DNA of 64,000 nucleotides. It comes from Pantoea alfalfae. Its GTDB lineage: Bacteria > Pseudomonadota > Gammaproteobacteria > Enterobacterales > Enterobacteriaceae. Made by a program: the position numbers and the translations under genes. Where the stretch lies: assembly GCF_019880205.1 (NCBI RefSeq), contig NZ_CP082292.1, positions 1,674,001 through 1,738,000 of the forward strand. The letters are read 5' to 3'. Shown in pieces: positions 57,613-64,000 of this stretch. The notes beneath the pieces are model-generated. The model was not told where the DNA came from, made no database searches, and was given only the letters and a program-made list of their open reading frames with translations. Numbering within the stretch: the first letter of the stretch is position 1; every line of letters starts with the position of its first letter.

Positions 57613-58176
57613 GTGGCTGAGCAATCTTTTCCGGCAGAATTGGATGATTTAAAGACAGATTTAGGACGTTTTGAAGAATCGTTGCAAAGTTTTGCGCAGA
57701 GACTGGGTTTGCGCCTTAACGATCTGGAAGTTGACCATATTTCGCTGCGTTGTCATCAGGACACGACGGCAATGCGCTGGCAGCAAGGCCTGCAGCAGAT
57801 TGGTACTGAATTTTCAGCAGCGATGATCAACGGAAGACAGATATGCCTGTTTAAACTACATGATCCGCTGTTCGTGGCGGGCAGGCAAGTTGATGTGGTT
57901 GAACTGCCGTGGCCGGGTGAAAAGCGTTATCGCCATGAAGGCTGGGAGCATATTGAAGTGGTGTTGCGCGGCGATCATCAGACGCTGGGCATGCGCGCGA
58001 TGGCATTGCTTTCCGATGACGCGCTGACGCAGCCGGGTATTTCATTTAAAACCAGCTCACCGCAGGGCGAGAATGAGCGTTTGCCCAATCCGACCCTGGC
58101 GGTAACGGATGGGCAGACAACAATCAAGTTTCACCCATGGCGACTGGAAGAGATTGTCGCCAGCGAGCAGAACTAG
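57613..58176 (+). CDS. yecM: YecM family protein (VOC-like fold)
   Basis: 187 residues, close to E. coli YecM. The family has a vicinal-oxygen-chelate/glyoxalase-like metal-binding fold; likely ligands appear in EVDHISLRC and EGWEHIEVVL. Function is unknown, though it is considered a metal enzyme. The start is GTG at 57613, seven bases after AGAGGAA. Its stop overlaps the convergent lyase stop at CTAG. Close to argS as in E. coli. Confidence 0.92.
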   Translation: MAEQSFPAELDDLKTDLGRFEESLQSFAQRLGLRLNDLEVDHISLRCHQDTTAMRWQQGLQQIGTEFSAAMINGRQICLFKLHDPLFVAGRQVDVVELPWPGEKRYRHEGWEHIEVVLRGDHQTLGMRAMALLSDDALTQPGISFKTSSPQGENERLPNPTLAVTDGQTTIKFHPWRLEEIVASEQN

Positions 58177-59318
58177 ATACGGGCGGCTACTGCGCGCTTC
58201 AGGCGCGCAACGGCCTCATCCAGCAGCGCGCGGGTACAGCCAAAATTGAGCCGGACAAACTGGTCATTGCCAAACTCGCGACCGGCGGTTAAGCCGAGTC
58301 CGTGCTTCTCAAAATAGAGGGCAGGACTGGCCACACCCAGCGCACTGGCGTCGATCCAGGCCAGGTAGGTCGCTTCCGGCGCGGCGACGGACAGACCGGT
58401 CATTTTATTAACCTGTGAGACCAGCCAGTCACGATTACTTCGCAGGTAGGTATTCTGCGCCTGCAGCCAGGGTTCACCTTCGCGCCATGCCGCTGCCGCG
58501 GCGGTGAGCGCCAGAATATCCACATCCGGCACAATACCGCGTCGCATTCGGTTAAAGCGCGCACGCAGTTCAGCATCAGGGATAATGGCAATGGACGCAC
58601 CCAGACCAGCAATATTAAAGCTCTTGGAGGGTGACATCAGTGTCACACTGCGCTGAGCGGCATCTTCACTCAGCGACGCAAACGGAATGTGTTTAGCGCC
58701 CGGTTCCAGCAGCAGATCGCTGTGGATCTCGTCTGAACAGACGATAAGATCGTGCTTATGCGCAAATTCCAGCTGCGCCTGCAGTTCGTCGCGCCGATAA
58801 ACGGTGCCGCCCGGGTTCTGCGGATTACACAGCATTAACAGCCGCTCTTTGCTGGTGAACTGATCTTCAGCCGCATCCATATCCAGCACCCAGCGTCCCT
58901 GTTTCAGCGTCAGCGGCAGATTGAGCTGACCCCGTTCTGCCAGTTTTGCCGAACCGCGAAACGGTGGATAGATTGGCGTAGGGGCAATCGTCAGCTCGTC
59001 CGGCGCGGTAAACGCACGCACGGCGAGATTAAGCCCGCTCACGACACCCGGCAACACCACAATCCACTCCGGATTAACGTGCCACTGATAGCGTGAGGCG
59101 AGCCACGCTATCGCACTGTCAATAAACGCCACCGGCGTATCACCATAACCAAAAATCCCATGCACGGCGCGGGTCTTAATTGCCTCGATGACGCAGTCAG
59201 GGGATCGGAAATCCGTATCTGCCACCCACAACGGCAGAATGTCCTGGTCCGCATATTTGTTCCATTTAAGGCTATCGCTGTGACGACGGTCTATCCGTTG
59301 GTCGAAATTGAATGCCAT
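58173..59318 (-). CDS. PatB/MalY-type PLP C-S lyase (aminotransferase class I/II fold)
   Basis: PLP enzyme of 381 residues. The fold-type I features are visible: [22 protein letters not shown] at the start (typical of PatB/MalY), CNPQNPGG, the Asp/Glu pair in [13 protein letters not shown] lysine in [10 protein letters not shown] and the carboxylate Arg near FVRLNFGC. Members cleave cystathionine or cysteine conjugates; E. coli MalY also represses the maltose regulator MalT. ATG at 59318 is chosen because relatives start there. Divergent from cutC with 85 bp between. Confidence 0.9.
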   Translation of the reverse strand: MAFNFDQRIDRRHSDSLKWNKYADQDILPLWVADTDFRSPDCVIEAIKTRAVHGIFGYGDTPVAFIDSAIAWLASRYQWHVNPEWIVVLPGVVSGLNLAVRAFTAPDELTIAPTPIYPPFRGSAKLAERGQLNLPLTLKQGRWVLDMDAAEDQFTSKERLLMLCNPQNPGGTVYRRDELQAQLEFAHKHDLIVCSDEIHSDLLLEPGAKHIPFASLSEDAAQRSVTLMSPSKSFNIAGLGASIAIIPDAELRARFNRMRRGIVPDVDILALTAAAAAWREGEPWLQAQNTYLRSNRDWLVSQVNKMTGLSVAAPEATYLAWIDASALGVASPALYFEKHGLGLTAGREFGNDQFVRLNFGCTRALLDEAVARLKRAVAARI

Positions 59319-59403
59319 AGTTAACTTTCCCGGTAAACTCATTCCAGCAGCCAGACTAACTGATGAATCTGCCTTGAACCAGAGTCATGTAAAGGAGAAG
59401 AGA

Positions 59404-60156
59404 ATGACCACACTGGAAATTTGCTGCTATGGCGTGGATTGCGCCGTGACCGCACAACAGGCGGGCGCTGATCGGGTTGAACTTTGTGCCGCACCGCGCG
59501 AAGGCGGCCTGACCCCGTCTGCGGGGATGCTGAATGCCGCCCGGCGCGAGGTTTCGATTCCGGTTCATCCTATTGTCCGGCCACGGGGTGGCGATTTTTG
59601 TTACACCGCACGTGAATTCGAGGCGATGAAATCGGATGTGGCGTTAATTCGTGAACTCGGTTTTCCCGGTCTGGTGATTGGGATGCTGGATGAAGACGCC
59701 CATATTCATCAGGGGCAGATGCGACAGATTATGGCGCTGTGTGACGGTCTGGCGGTGACCTTCCATCGCGCCTTCGATCTCTGTCACAGCCCTAAGCGCG
59801 CACTGGAAGCGTTAACGGATTTGGGTGTAGCGCGCATTCTGACATCCGGTCAGCAGCAGAGCGCTGAAAACGGAATTGCATTACTTCGGGAACTAAATGA
59901 GACCAGTACCGGTCCTATTATTATGGCAGGTGCGGGCGTGCGTCTCAGCAACCTGCAAAAGTTTCTCGACATGGGGATTGATGAAGTCCATAGCTCGGCC
60001 AGTCGCCTGACGGCGTCACCGATGCGCTACCGCAAAGCGGGTGTCTCCATGTGTTCTGAAGCCGAAACCGATGAGTTCAGCCGCTACTGCGTAGACGGCG
60101 ATGTGGTTGAGGCGATGAAAAGCGTGATGCAGATGAGCACCGTTCGGGTTGCCTGA
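59404..60156 (+). CDS. cutC: CutC family protein
   Basis: TIM-barrel protein once linked to copper homeostasis in E. coli, a role now doubted. 250 residues: [36 protein letters not shown] (start), [31 protein letters not shown] and IMAGAGVR motifs are conserved. The start is ATG at 59404 with AAGGAG upstream; a longer in-frame extension overlaps the divergent gene. A strong terminator follows. Confidence 0.94.
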   Translation: MTTLEICCYGVDCAVTAQQAGADRVELCAAPREGGLTPSAGMLNAARREVSIPVHPIVRPRGGDFCYTAREFEAMKSDVALIRELGFPGLVIGMLDEDAHIHQGQMRQIMALCDGLAVTFHRAFDLCHSPKRALEALTDLGVARILTSGQQQSAENGIALLRELNETSTGPIIMAGAGVRLSNLQKFLDMGIDEVHSSASRLTASPMRYRKAGVSMCSEAETDEFSRYCVDGDVVEAMKSVMQMSTVRVA

Positions 60157-60215
60157 ACCACAACAGATTTTGCCGCGCAGCACGCCGATCATTGACGTGG
60201 TGTTTGCAAGTACCA

Positions 60216-60246
60216 AACCCCAGTACAGCTTGCTGGGGTTCTTTTT
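60216..60246 (+). terminator. Intrinsic terminator of cutC
   Basis: AACCCCAG/CTGGGGTT stem with a nine-base loop, then CTTTTTG. Confidence 0.9.
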
Positions 60247-60493
60247 GTGTAAAACACGCTCCGTTTGCCGTGACAGCGTTTCGTCCGGTTCAGTTAAAAT
60301 GCCTGCCTTTTACTAACTAATTAATGTCATCCAGGAATTTAAGGCCTGACGGCATCCTTAACATGCGCTTTATCCGTTACGCTGGCGCCTTGTCGCATTT
60401 TCGATGTTTAAAAGGCGATGCTGGCTTAAATCATCGCCGCTGTTCATCTCCACAGCGTTTACACTGAAAGCAACGTCGCCTGGAATTTACCCT
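60247..60493 (+). other. Spacer before secreted-protein gene
   Basis: About 250 bp beyond the cutC terminator. It should hold the promoter of the next gene. An in-frame extension of that gene from 60404 is present but has no ribosome site and would bury its signal peptide. Confidence 0.4.
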
Positions 60494-61339
60494 ATGAAAC
60501 GCAATCAGATTCTTACTTTAAGCCTGATACTGACCGCTAGTACTGGAAGCGCTGCGGCCAGCGTATGTGGGCCAGACAACACCGCCGTTTCCAGCAGTAA
60601 TACCCTGATTTTGCTTGGCGGAAATGCGAAAGGCGCGGTGAAGCAGGTGATTGCAGGTGAATTTGGTAAAGATGTGAATTCGCAAAAGCGGGTGCTGGGA
60701 CAGTTTGACGCCTGCGGCAATCTGACGGTGGCTGACGTCAGCTACGACAAAAGTGAACGCAACGTGATCCTCAGCATGGAGCAACACATCGCCCGGGTAC
60801 AGGACGGCTGGGTGGCGGAATATGCGTATCTGGTAAAAGTGCTGAAAGAGGGCAGGGAAGTCGTGGTTGATAACCGGCAGGGAACGATTAACTGGCAGAA
60901 AGGCCAGCGTGGCACTATCACCAGCGCTTCCGACAGATTTACCAGCATGGGTAAAAGCGGCTTTACCGACACCACCTATCGGTATGATCGCCAGCTACGA
61001 CTGGAGAAGAGTGTGGCACGTGGCAGCGATCCGCTGACCAACGGCGAGTTCCACTACCACTGGAACCCAAAAGGTCTGGTGACGCGCACCACCTCTGCCC
61101 GGGGGACCGACGAATACACCTACGATCACCAGTGGCGTGAAGTGCGGCTCAACGGCACTGCGACCACACCGCTTAGCACTATCCGGTCGGTCGATGAGTG
61201 TCAGTCCTGGGATGAGGTTGGCAACTGTACACTGAGCTATCTGCATGAAACCGAAATCTTTACGCGTGGCACCATTGAGCGCCATCTCAGTTCCGCCTAC
61301 AAATATGAGTACTGGGACCAGCCTGCGGCAGAAGAGTAA
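60494..61339 (+). CDS. Secreted protein of unknown function, YnfC-like
   Basis: 281 residues. ATG at 60494 gives a clear signal peptide (MKRNQILTLSLILTASTGSAAA). The mature part has repeated Tyr/Asp motifs reminiscent of YD repeats (TTYRYDRQLRLEK, DEYTYDHQWREV), and paired Cys residues (DECQSWDEVGNC). The order of motifs recalls E. coli YnfC (UPF0257), which is a lipoprotein; here the residue before Cys (ASVC) does not make a good lipobox, so it is more likely free in the periplasm. The similarity is judged by eye and tentative. It converges on gldA with a shared hairpin. Confidence 0.75.
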   Translation: MKRNQILTLSLILTASTGSAAASVCGPDNTAVSSSNTLILLGGNAKGAVKQVIAGEFGKDVNSQKRVLGQFDACGNLTVADVSYDKSERNVILSMEQHIARVQDGWVAEYAYLVKVLKEGREVVVDNRQGTINWQKGQRGTITSASDRFTSMGKSGFTDTTYRYDRQLRLEKSVARGSDPLTNGEFHYHWNPKGLVTRTTSARGTDEYTYDHQWREVRLNGTATTPLSTIRSVDECQSWDEVGNCTLSYLHETEIFTRGTIERHLSSAYKYEYWDQPAAEE

Positions 61340-61363
61340 CAGGCGATCGGATGATCGCCTGTT
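61338..61363. terminator. Bidirectional hairpin between secreted-protein gene and gldA
   Basis: Perfect 11-bp stem AACAGGCGATC/GATCGCCTGTT with GGAT loop, starting at the upstream stop codon and ending seven bases before the gldA stop. Confidence 0.65.
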
Positions 61364-61369
61364 GGCGGC

Positions 61370-62467
61370 TTATTTCACCATCTGACTAAAGGCATCCAGC
61401 GCCAGCAGGGCGTTGGCGATATCTTCCGGTGACAGATGAGGGTTGAGGTTTTTCAGCGTATCGCCCTCACTGTTCGCCAATGCCCCCACTTTCACCAGAT
61501 TTTCCCAGCTTTCATTTTCCAGATGCATTTCACGCAACGTGGTCGGCATGTTGATGCTGCGATAGAAACGAATATAGCGCGCAATTTCCTCATCCGACCG
61601 CTGCTCAAGCACCATCTGCGTCAGTGTGCCGTAGGCGACTTTCTCGCCGTGGGTGAGATGATGGATATCGCCATCGATGGCGGTAAAACCATTGTGAATA
61701 GCGTGGGCGGCTGCCAGCCCGCCGTTTTCAAAGCCCAGCCCTGAAAGCAGCGTGTTCGCCTCAACCACCGCTTCCACTGCGGGCGTGACCCGTTTTTCGG
61801 TAACGGCGATGTATGCGCTGTATCCCCACTTAAGCAGTGTTTCTTCGCAGGCGCGGGCAATCGCCAGTCCGGCAAGGGTCGGATCGCCGCTGACCATCGA
61901 TTTCGCATGGGAGCGCGCCACTGCCTGCGCTTCAACCCAGGTGGCCAGACCATCGGCAATGCCGGAGGCAAAGAGCCGCGCAGGTGCACTGGCGCAGACT
62001 GCCGTATCGACCAGCACCAAATCGGGATTTTTGCTGTAGAAGCGATAGCTCTCAAATACGCCGCTGTCAGAGTAGATGACTGATAGCGCACTACAGGGGG
62101 CATCGGTGGAGGCAATGGTCGGCACGATGGCCACCGGCTGTTTAAGTTCGTCCGCCACCGCCTTAACCGTGTCCAGCGTTTTGCCGCCGCCCAGCCCGAC
62201 AATCACGTTACAGCCCTGGCTCTTCGCCAGCGCACTGAGACGGGTGATCTCATTACTGGATGCCTCGCCGTTAAACTGCTGCCAGCTGAATTTCACCCCG
62301 GCGGACTGCAATGTCTGTTGTGTGCGTTCGCCAATCAGCTTCCAGACAACGTCATCCGCCACCAGAAAGGCCTGATCGCCCAGTTCAGTCAGGTACGTTC
62401 CCAGCTCATCCAGCACACCTGCGCCCTGCACATATTTACGGGGTGATGAAAAAATAAATTTACTCAT
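61370..62467 (-). CDS. gldA: Glycerol dehydrogenase GldA-like
   Basis: Zinc- and NAD-dependent polyol dehydrogenase (iron-containing-ADH superfamily, GldA branch). The 365 residues show the NAD loop VGLGGGKTLDTVKA, the STDAPCSALSVIY motif and zinc ligands in GIADGLATW, HAIHNG and HLTHGEKVAYG. It oxidises glycerol to dihydroxyacetone and may also act on methylglyoxal or hydroxyacetone. ATG at 62467 lies eight bases after AAGGAG; a GTG six bases upstream is less likely. It stands alone, divergent from the exporter gene. Compared with E. coli GldA the start and tail differ, so a paralogue is possible. Confidence 0.88.
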   Translation of the reverse strand: MSKFIFSSPRKYVQGAGVLDELGTYLTELGDQAFLVADDVVWKLIGERTQQTLQSAGVKFSWQQFNGEASSNEITRLSALAKSQGCNVIVGLGGGKTLDTVKAVADELKQPVAIVPTIASTDAPCSALSVIYSDSGVFESYRFYSKNPDLVLVDTAVCASAPARLFASGIADGLATWVEAQAVARSHAKSMVSGDPTLAGLAIARACEETLLKWGYSAYIAVTEKRVTPAVEAVVEANTLLSGLGFENGGLAAAHAIHNGFTAIDGDIHHLTHGEKVAYGTLTQMVLEQRSDEEIARYIRFYRSINMPTTLREMHLENESWENLVKVGALANSEGDTLKNLNPHLSPEDIANALLALDAFSQMVK

Positions 62468-62613
62468 AATCACATCTCCTTAAAATGAATGGTTCGACCC
62501 GATCCAGCCTGGCACAATCCACTCAGAGTGGCAGTCGATTCCGCGCATGACTGCTCCATGGGCTGTTAAGCTGCCTGAACACCCCTTGCCGGGAGAAATA
62601 ACGGAGAATCGTC

Positions 62614-63237
62614 ATGAGCGCCACGCTCTTTTCATTTCTGTTTGCGATAACTATTCTGACACTCACACCTGGATTTGATACCGCGCTGGTGCTGCGAACC
62701 GCCATTGCACAGGGCTGGCAACGCGCCTGGGCGACAGCCCTTGGCGTAACGCTGGGTTGTCTGCTTTGGGGGATCGCAGTTGGGCTGGGGCTGGGCGCGC
62801 TGCTGATGGCCTCTGAAATCGCCTATAACCTGCTAAAGTGGATCGGTGCAGGCTGGCTGCTCTGTCTGGGCATAAAGCTGCTGCTTAAGCCGCGTCAGCA
62901 ATCCGTGGGGACAGCTGAACAGCCTGCACATCAGCAGGGCTATCTGGCCTGCTTCAGTCGGGGATTAATGGGAAATCTGCTGAATCCGAAAATTGGCGTG
63001 TTTTACGTCACTTTTCTGCCACAGTTCATTCCGGCGGGGGCGTCCGTGACGCTCTGGTGCACACTGATGGCACTGGCGCACATGCTACTGGGGCTGTTCT
63101 GGAATGCGGTACTGATTGGCGGCAGCCACTATTTCGCCAGCCATCTGCGAAAACCGACGGTGCTGAAGGGGATGGATCGTCTGACCGGCTGTGTATTTAT
63201 TGGATTTGCGGCGAAACTGGCGTTGTCTCGCCGCTAG
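62614..63237 (+). CDS. LysE/RhtB family amino acid exporter
   Basis: 207 residues with six predicted membrane helices and the family signature near the start (FAITILTLTPGFDTALVLRTAIAQGW) and FSRGLMGNLLNPKIGVFYVTFLPQF. Members export amino acids such as lysine, threonine, homoserine or leucine. The typical PGP motif reads PGF here. GGAG precedes ATG by eight bases. The substrate is unknown; no regulator is adjacent. It converges on cmoB with 4 bp between stops. Confidence 0.88.
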   Translation: MSATLFSFLFAITILTLTPGFDTALVLRTAIAQGWQRAWATALGVTLGCLLWGIAVGLGLGALLMASEIAYNLLKWIGAGWLLCLGIKLLLKPRQQSVGTAEQPAHQQGYLACFSRGLMGNLLNPKIGVFYVTFLPQFIPAGASVTLWCTLMALAHMLLGLFWNAVLIGGSHYFASHLRKPTVLKGMDRLTGCVFIGFAAKLALSRR

Positions 63238-63241
63238 GGTA

Positions 63242-64000
63242 TTAAGGTTTGGTGGCGACCAGAACGGCGCGCAGAGGCGCCGGATAGCCTTCAACCGTTT
63301 TGCTGGGATCATCAGGGTCGAGGAATTCAGCCAGCGACTCGCTGGTCATCCAGTCGGTACGGCGCTGCTCTTCGGTGGTGGTCAGAGCAAAATCGACAAT
63401 CCGCACATCGACAAAGCCGCTTTTCTCCAGCCAGCTTTTCAGCGCTTTCGCTGAAGGGATAAAGAACACATTGCGCATCTGTGCATAGCGTTCACCGGGC
63501 ACCAGCACCTGATTCACATCGCCTTCAATCACCAGCGTTTCCAGCACCAGCTCGCCTCCGCTCACCAGCTGATTTTTTAGTTGTAGCAAGTGATCCAGCG
63601 GCGAACGACGGTGATAGAGAACACCCATCGAAAATACAGTATCAAACGCCTGTAACGCTGGGAGTTGCTCAATGCCCAGCGGCAGCATATGCGCACGGCG
63701 ATCGTCATTCAGCAGCTTACGCACTGCTTCGAACTGCACCAGGAACAGCTGCATCGGATCGATGCCGACCACCAGGTGTGCGCCTGCGCCAATCATCCGC
63801 CACATGTGGTAACCGCTGCCACAGCCGACATCCAGTACTGTGCGGCCCGCCAGCGGGGAGATGTGCGGTATCACGCGTTCCCACTTCCAGTCAGATCGCC
63901 ATTCTGTGTTGATGTGGGTGCCATAGAGGAAATAAGGCCCTTTGCGCCACGGCATCAGGTTACGCAGTAATTTCTCAATCCCCTCACGATGGCGGTCGCT
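63242..64000 (-). CDS. cmoB: tRNA U34 carboxymethyltransferase CmoB, C-terminal part
   Basis: Uses carboxy-SAM made by CmoA to turn 5-hydroxyuridine at tRNA position 34 into cmo5U, widening codon reading. The frame is open to the right edge (15 codons beyond the internal ATG at 63955), so about 252 of ~323 residues are visible. Motifs: [24 protein letters not shown], the SAM fold [15 protein letters not shown], and [12 protein letters not shown]. The 5' end and probably cmoA lie outside the window. Confidence 0.97.
   Translation of the reverse strand, partial: SDRHREGIEKLLRNLMPWRKGPYFLYGTHINTEWRSDWKWERVIPHISPLAGRTVLDVGCGSGYHMWRMIGAGAHLVVGIDPMQLFLVQFEAVRKLLNDDRRAHMLPLGIEQLPALQAFDTVFSMGVLYHRRSPLDHLLQLKNQLVSGGELVLETLVIEGDVNQVLVPGERYAQMRNVFFIPSAKALKSWLEKSGFVDVRIVDFALTTTEEQRRTDWMTSESLAEFLDPDDPSKTVEGYPAPLRAVLVATKP

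Noticed and set aside
58793..58800. GCCGATAA motif in the PatB/MalY-type gene
   Set aside because: No -35-like element at 15-base spacing, so not a FliA promoter.

Overview
The window looks like chromosome from an Enterobacterales bacterium of the Erwiniaceae type (Pantoea or Erwinia relatives). Nearly every protein reads as a close orthologue of an E. coli protein, GC is moderate to high, and the gene order mixes E. coli-like blocks (motAB-cheAW-MCPs-cheRBYZ-flhBAE; putA/putP-efeUOB-phoH; eptA-basR-basS; argS/yecM/cutC/cmoB) with local changes. Species assignment is inference, because no rRNA or other marker is present.

Layout. 1-4.8 kb: two large multidomain glycosyltransferase genes, the first cut by the window edge, beside the fli genes; they probably modify flagellin or a surface glycan. 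4.8-10.8 kb: an HNH endonuclease gene, then fliA-fliZ and the D-cysteine/cystine module dcyD-tcyJ-tcyL-tcyN. 11-13.2 kb: an acyltransferase-3 gene and a repeat-rich spacer with 15 copies of AAAGCC and many palindromes. 13.2-19.1 kb: divergent putA and putP around a control region with PutA half-sites. 19.1-23.9 kb: efeUOB behind a near-consensus Fur box, then phoH. 24.2-26.5 kb: an AT-rich acyltransferase gene, then tRNA-Ser(GGA) followed by eight tandem copies of a ~173-bp unit, each ending in the last 18 bases of the tRNA gene (RtT-like). 26.8-31.7 kb: msrA, a flavin reductase-like gene, a 39-codon membrane-peptide gene behind a perfect PmrA/BasR box, and the eptA-basR-basS operon. 32.1-34.3 kb: otsBA.

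34.3-53.0 kb is a contiguous motility and chemotaxis block: the flhDC control region (CRP and RcsAB-like sites), flhDC, motAB, cheAW, three chemoreceptor genes each behind its own FliA promoter, cheRBYZ and flhBAE. FlhDC drives early genes, FliA drives late genes, and FliA promoters (TAAA/TAAT-N15-GCCGATAA/T) are readable before fliA, inside flhC (for motA) and before each receptor gene. 53-64 kb: aldo/keto reductase, LysR regulator, argS, a 40-codon membrane protein, yecM, a PatB/MalY-type C-S lyase, cutC, a secreted protein, gldA, a LysE-type exporter and the 3' part of cmoB.

The least ordinary parts are the tRNA-Ser repeat array, the PmrA-box small membrane protein, the strong terminator lying between the intragenic motA promoter and motA, and the repeat-rich spacer at 12.3-13.2 kb.
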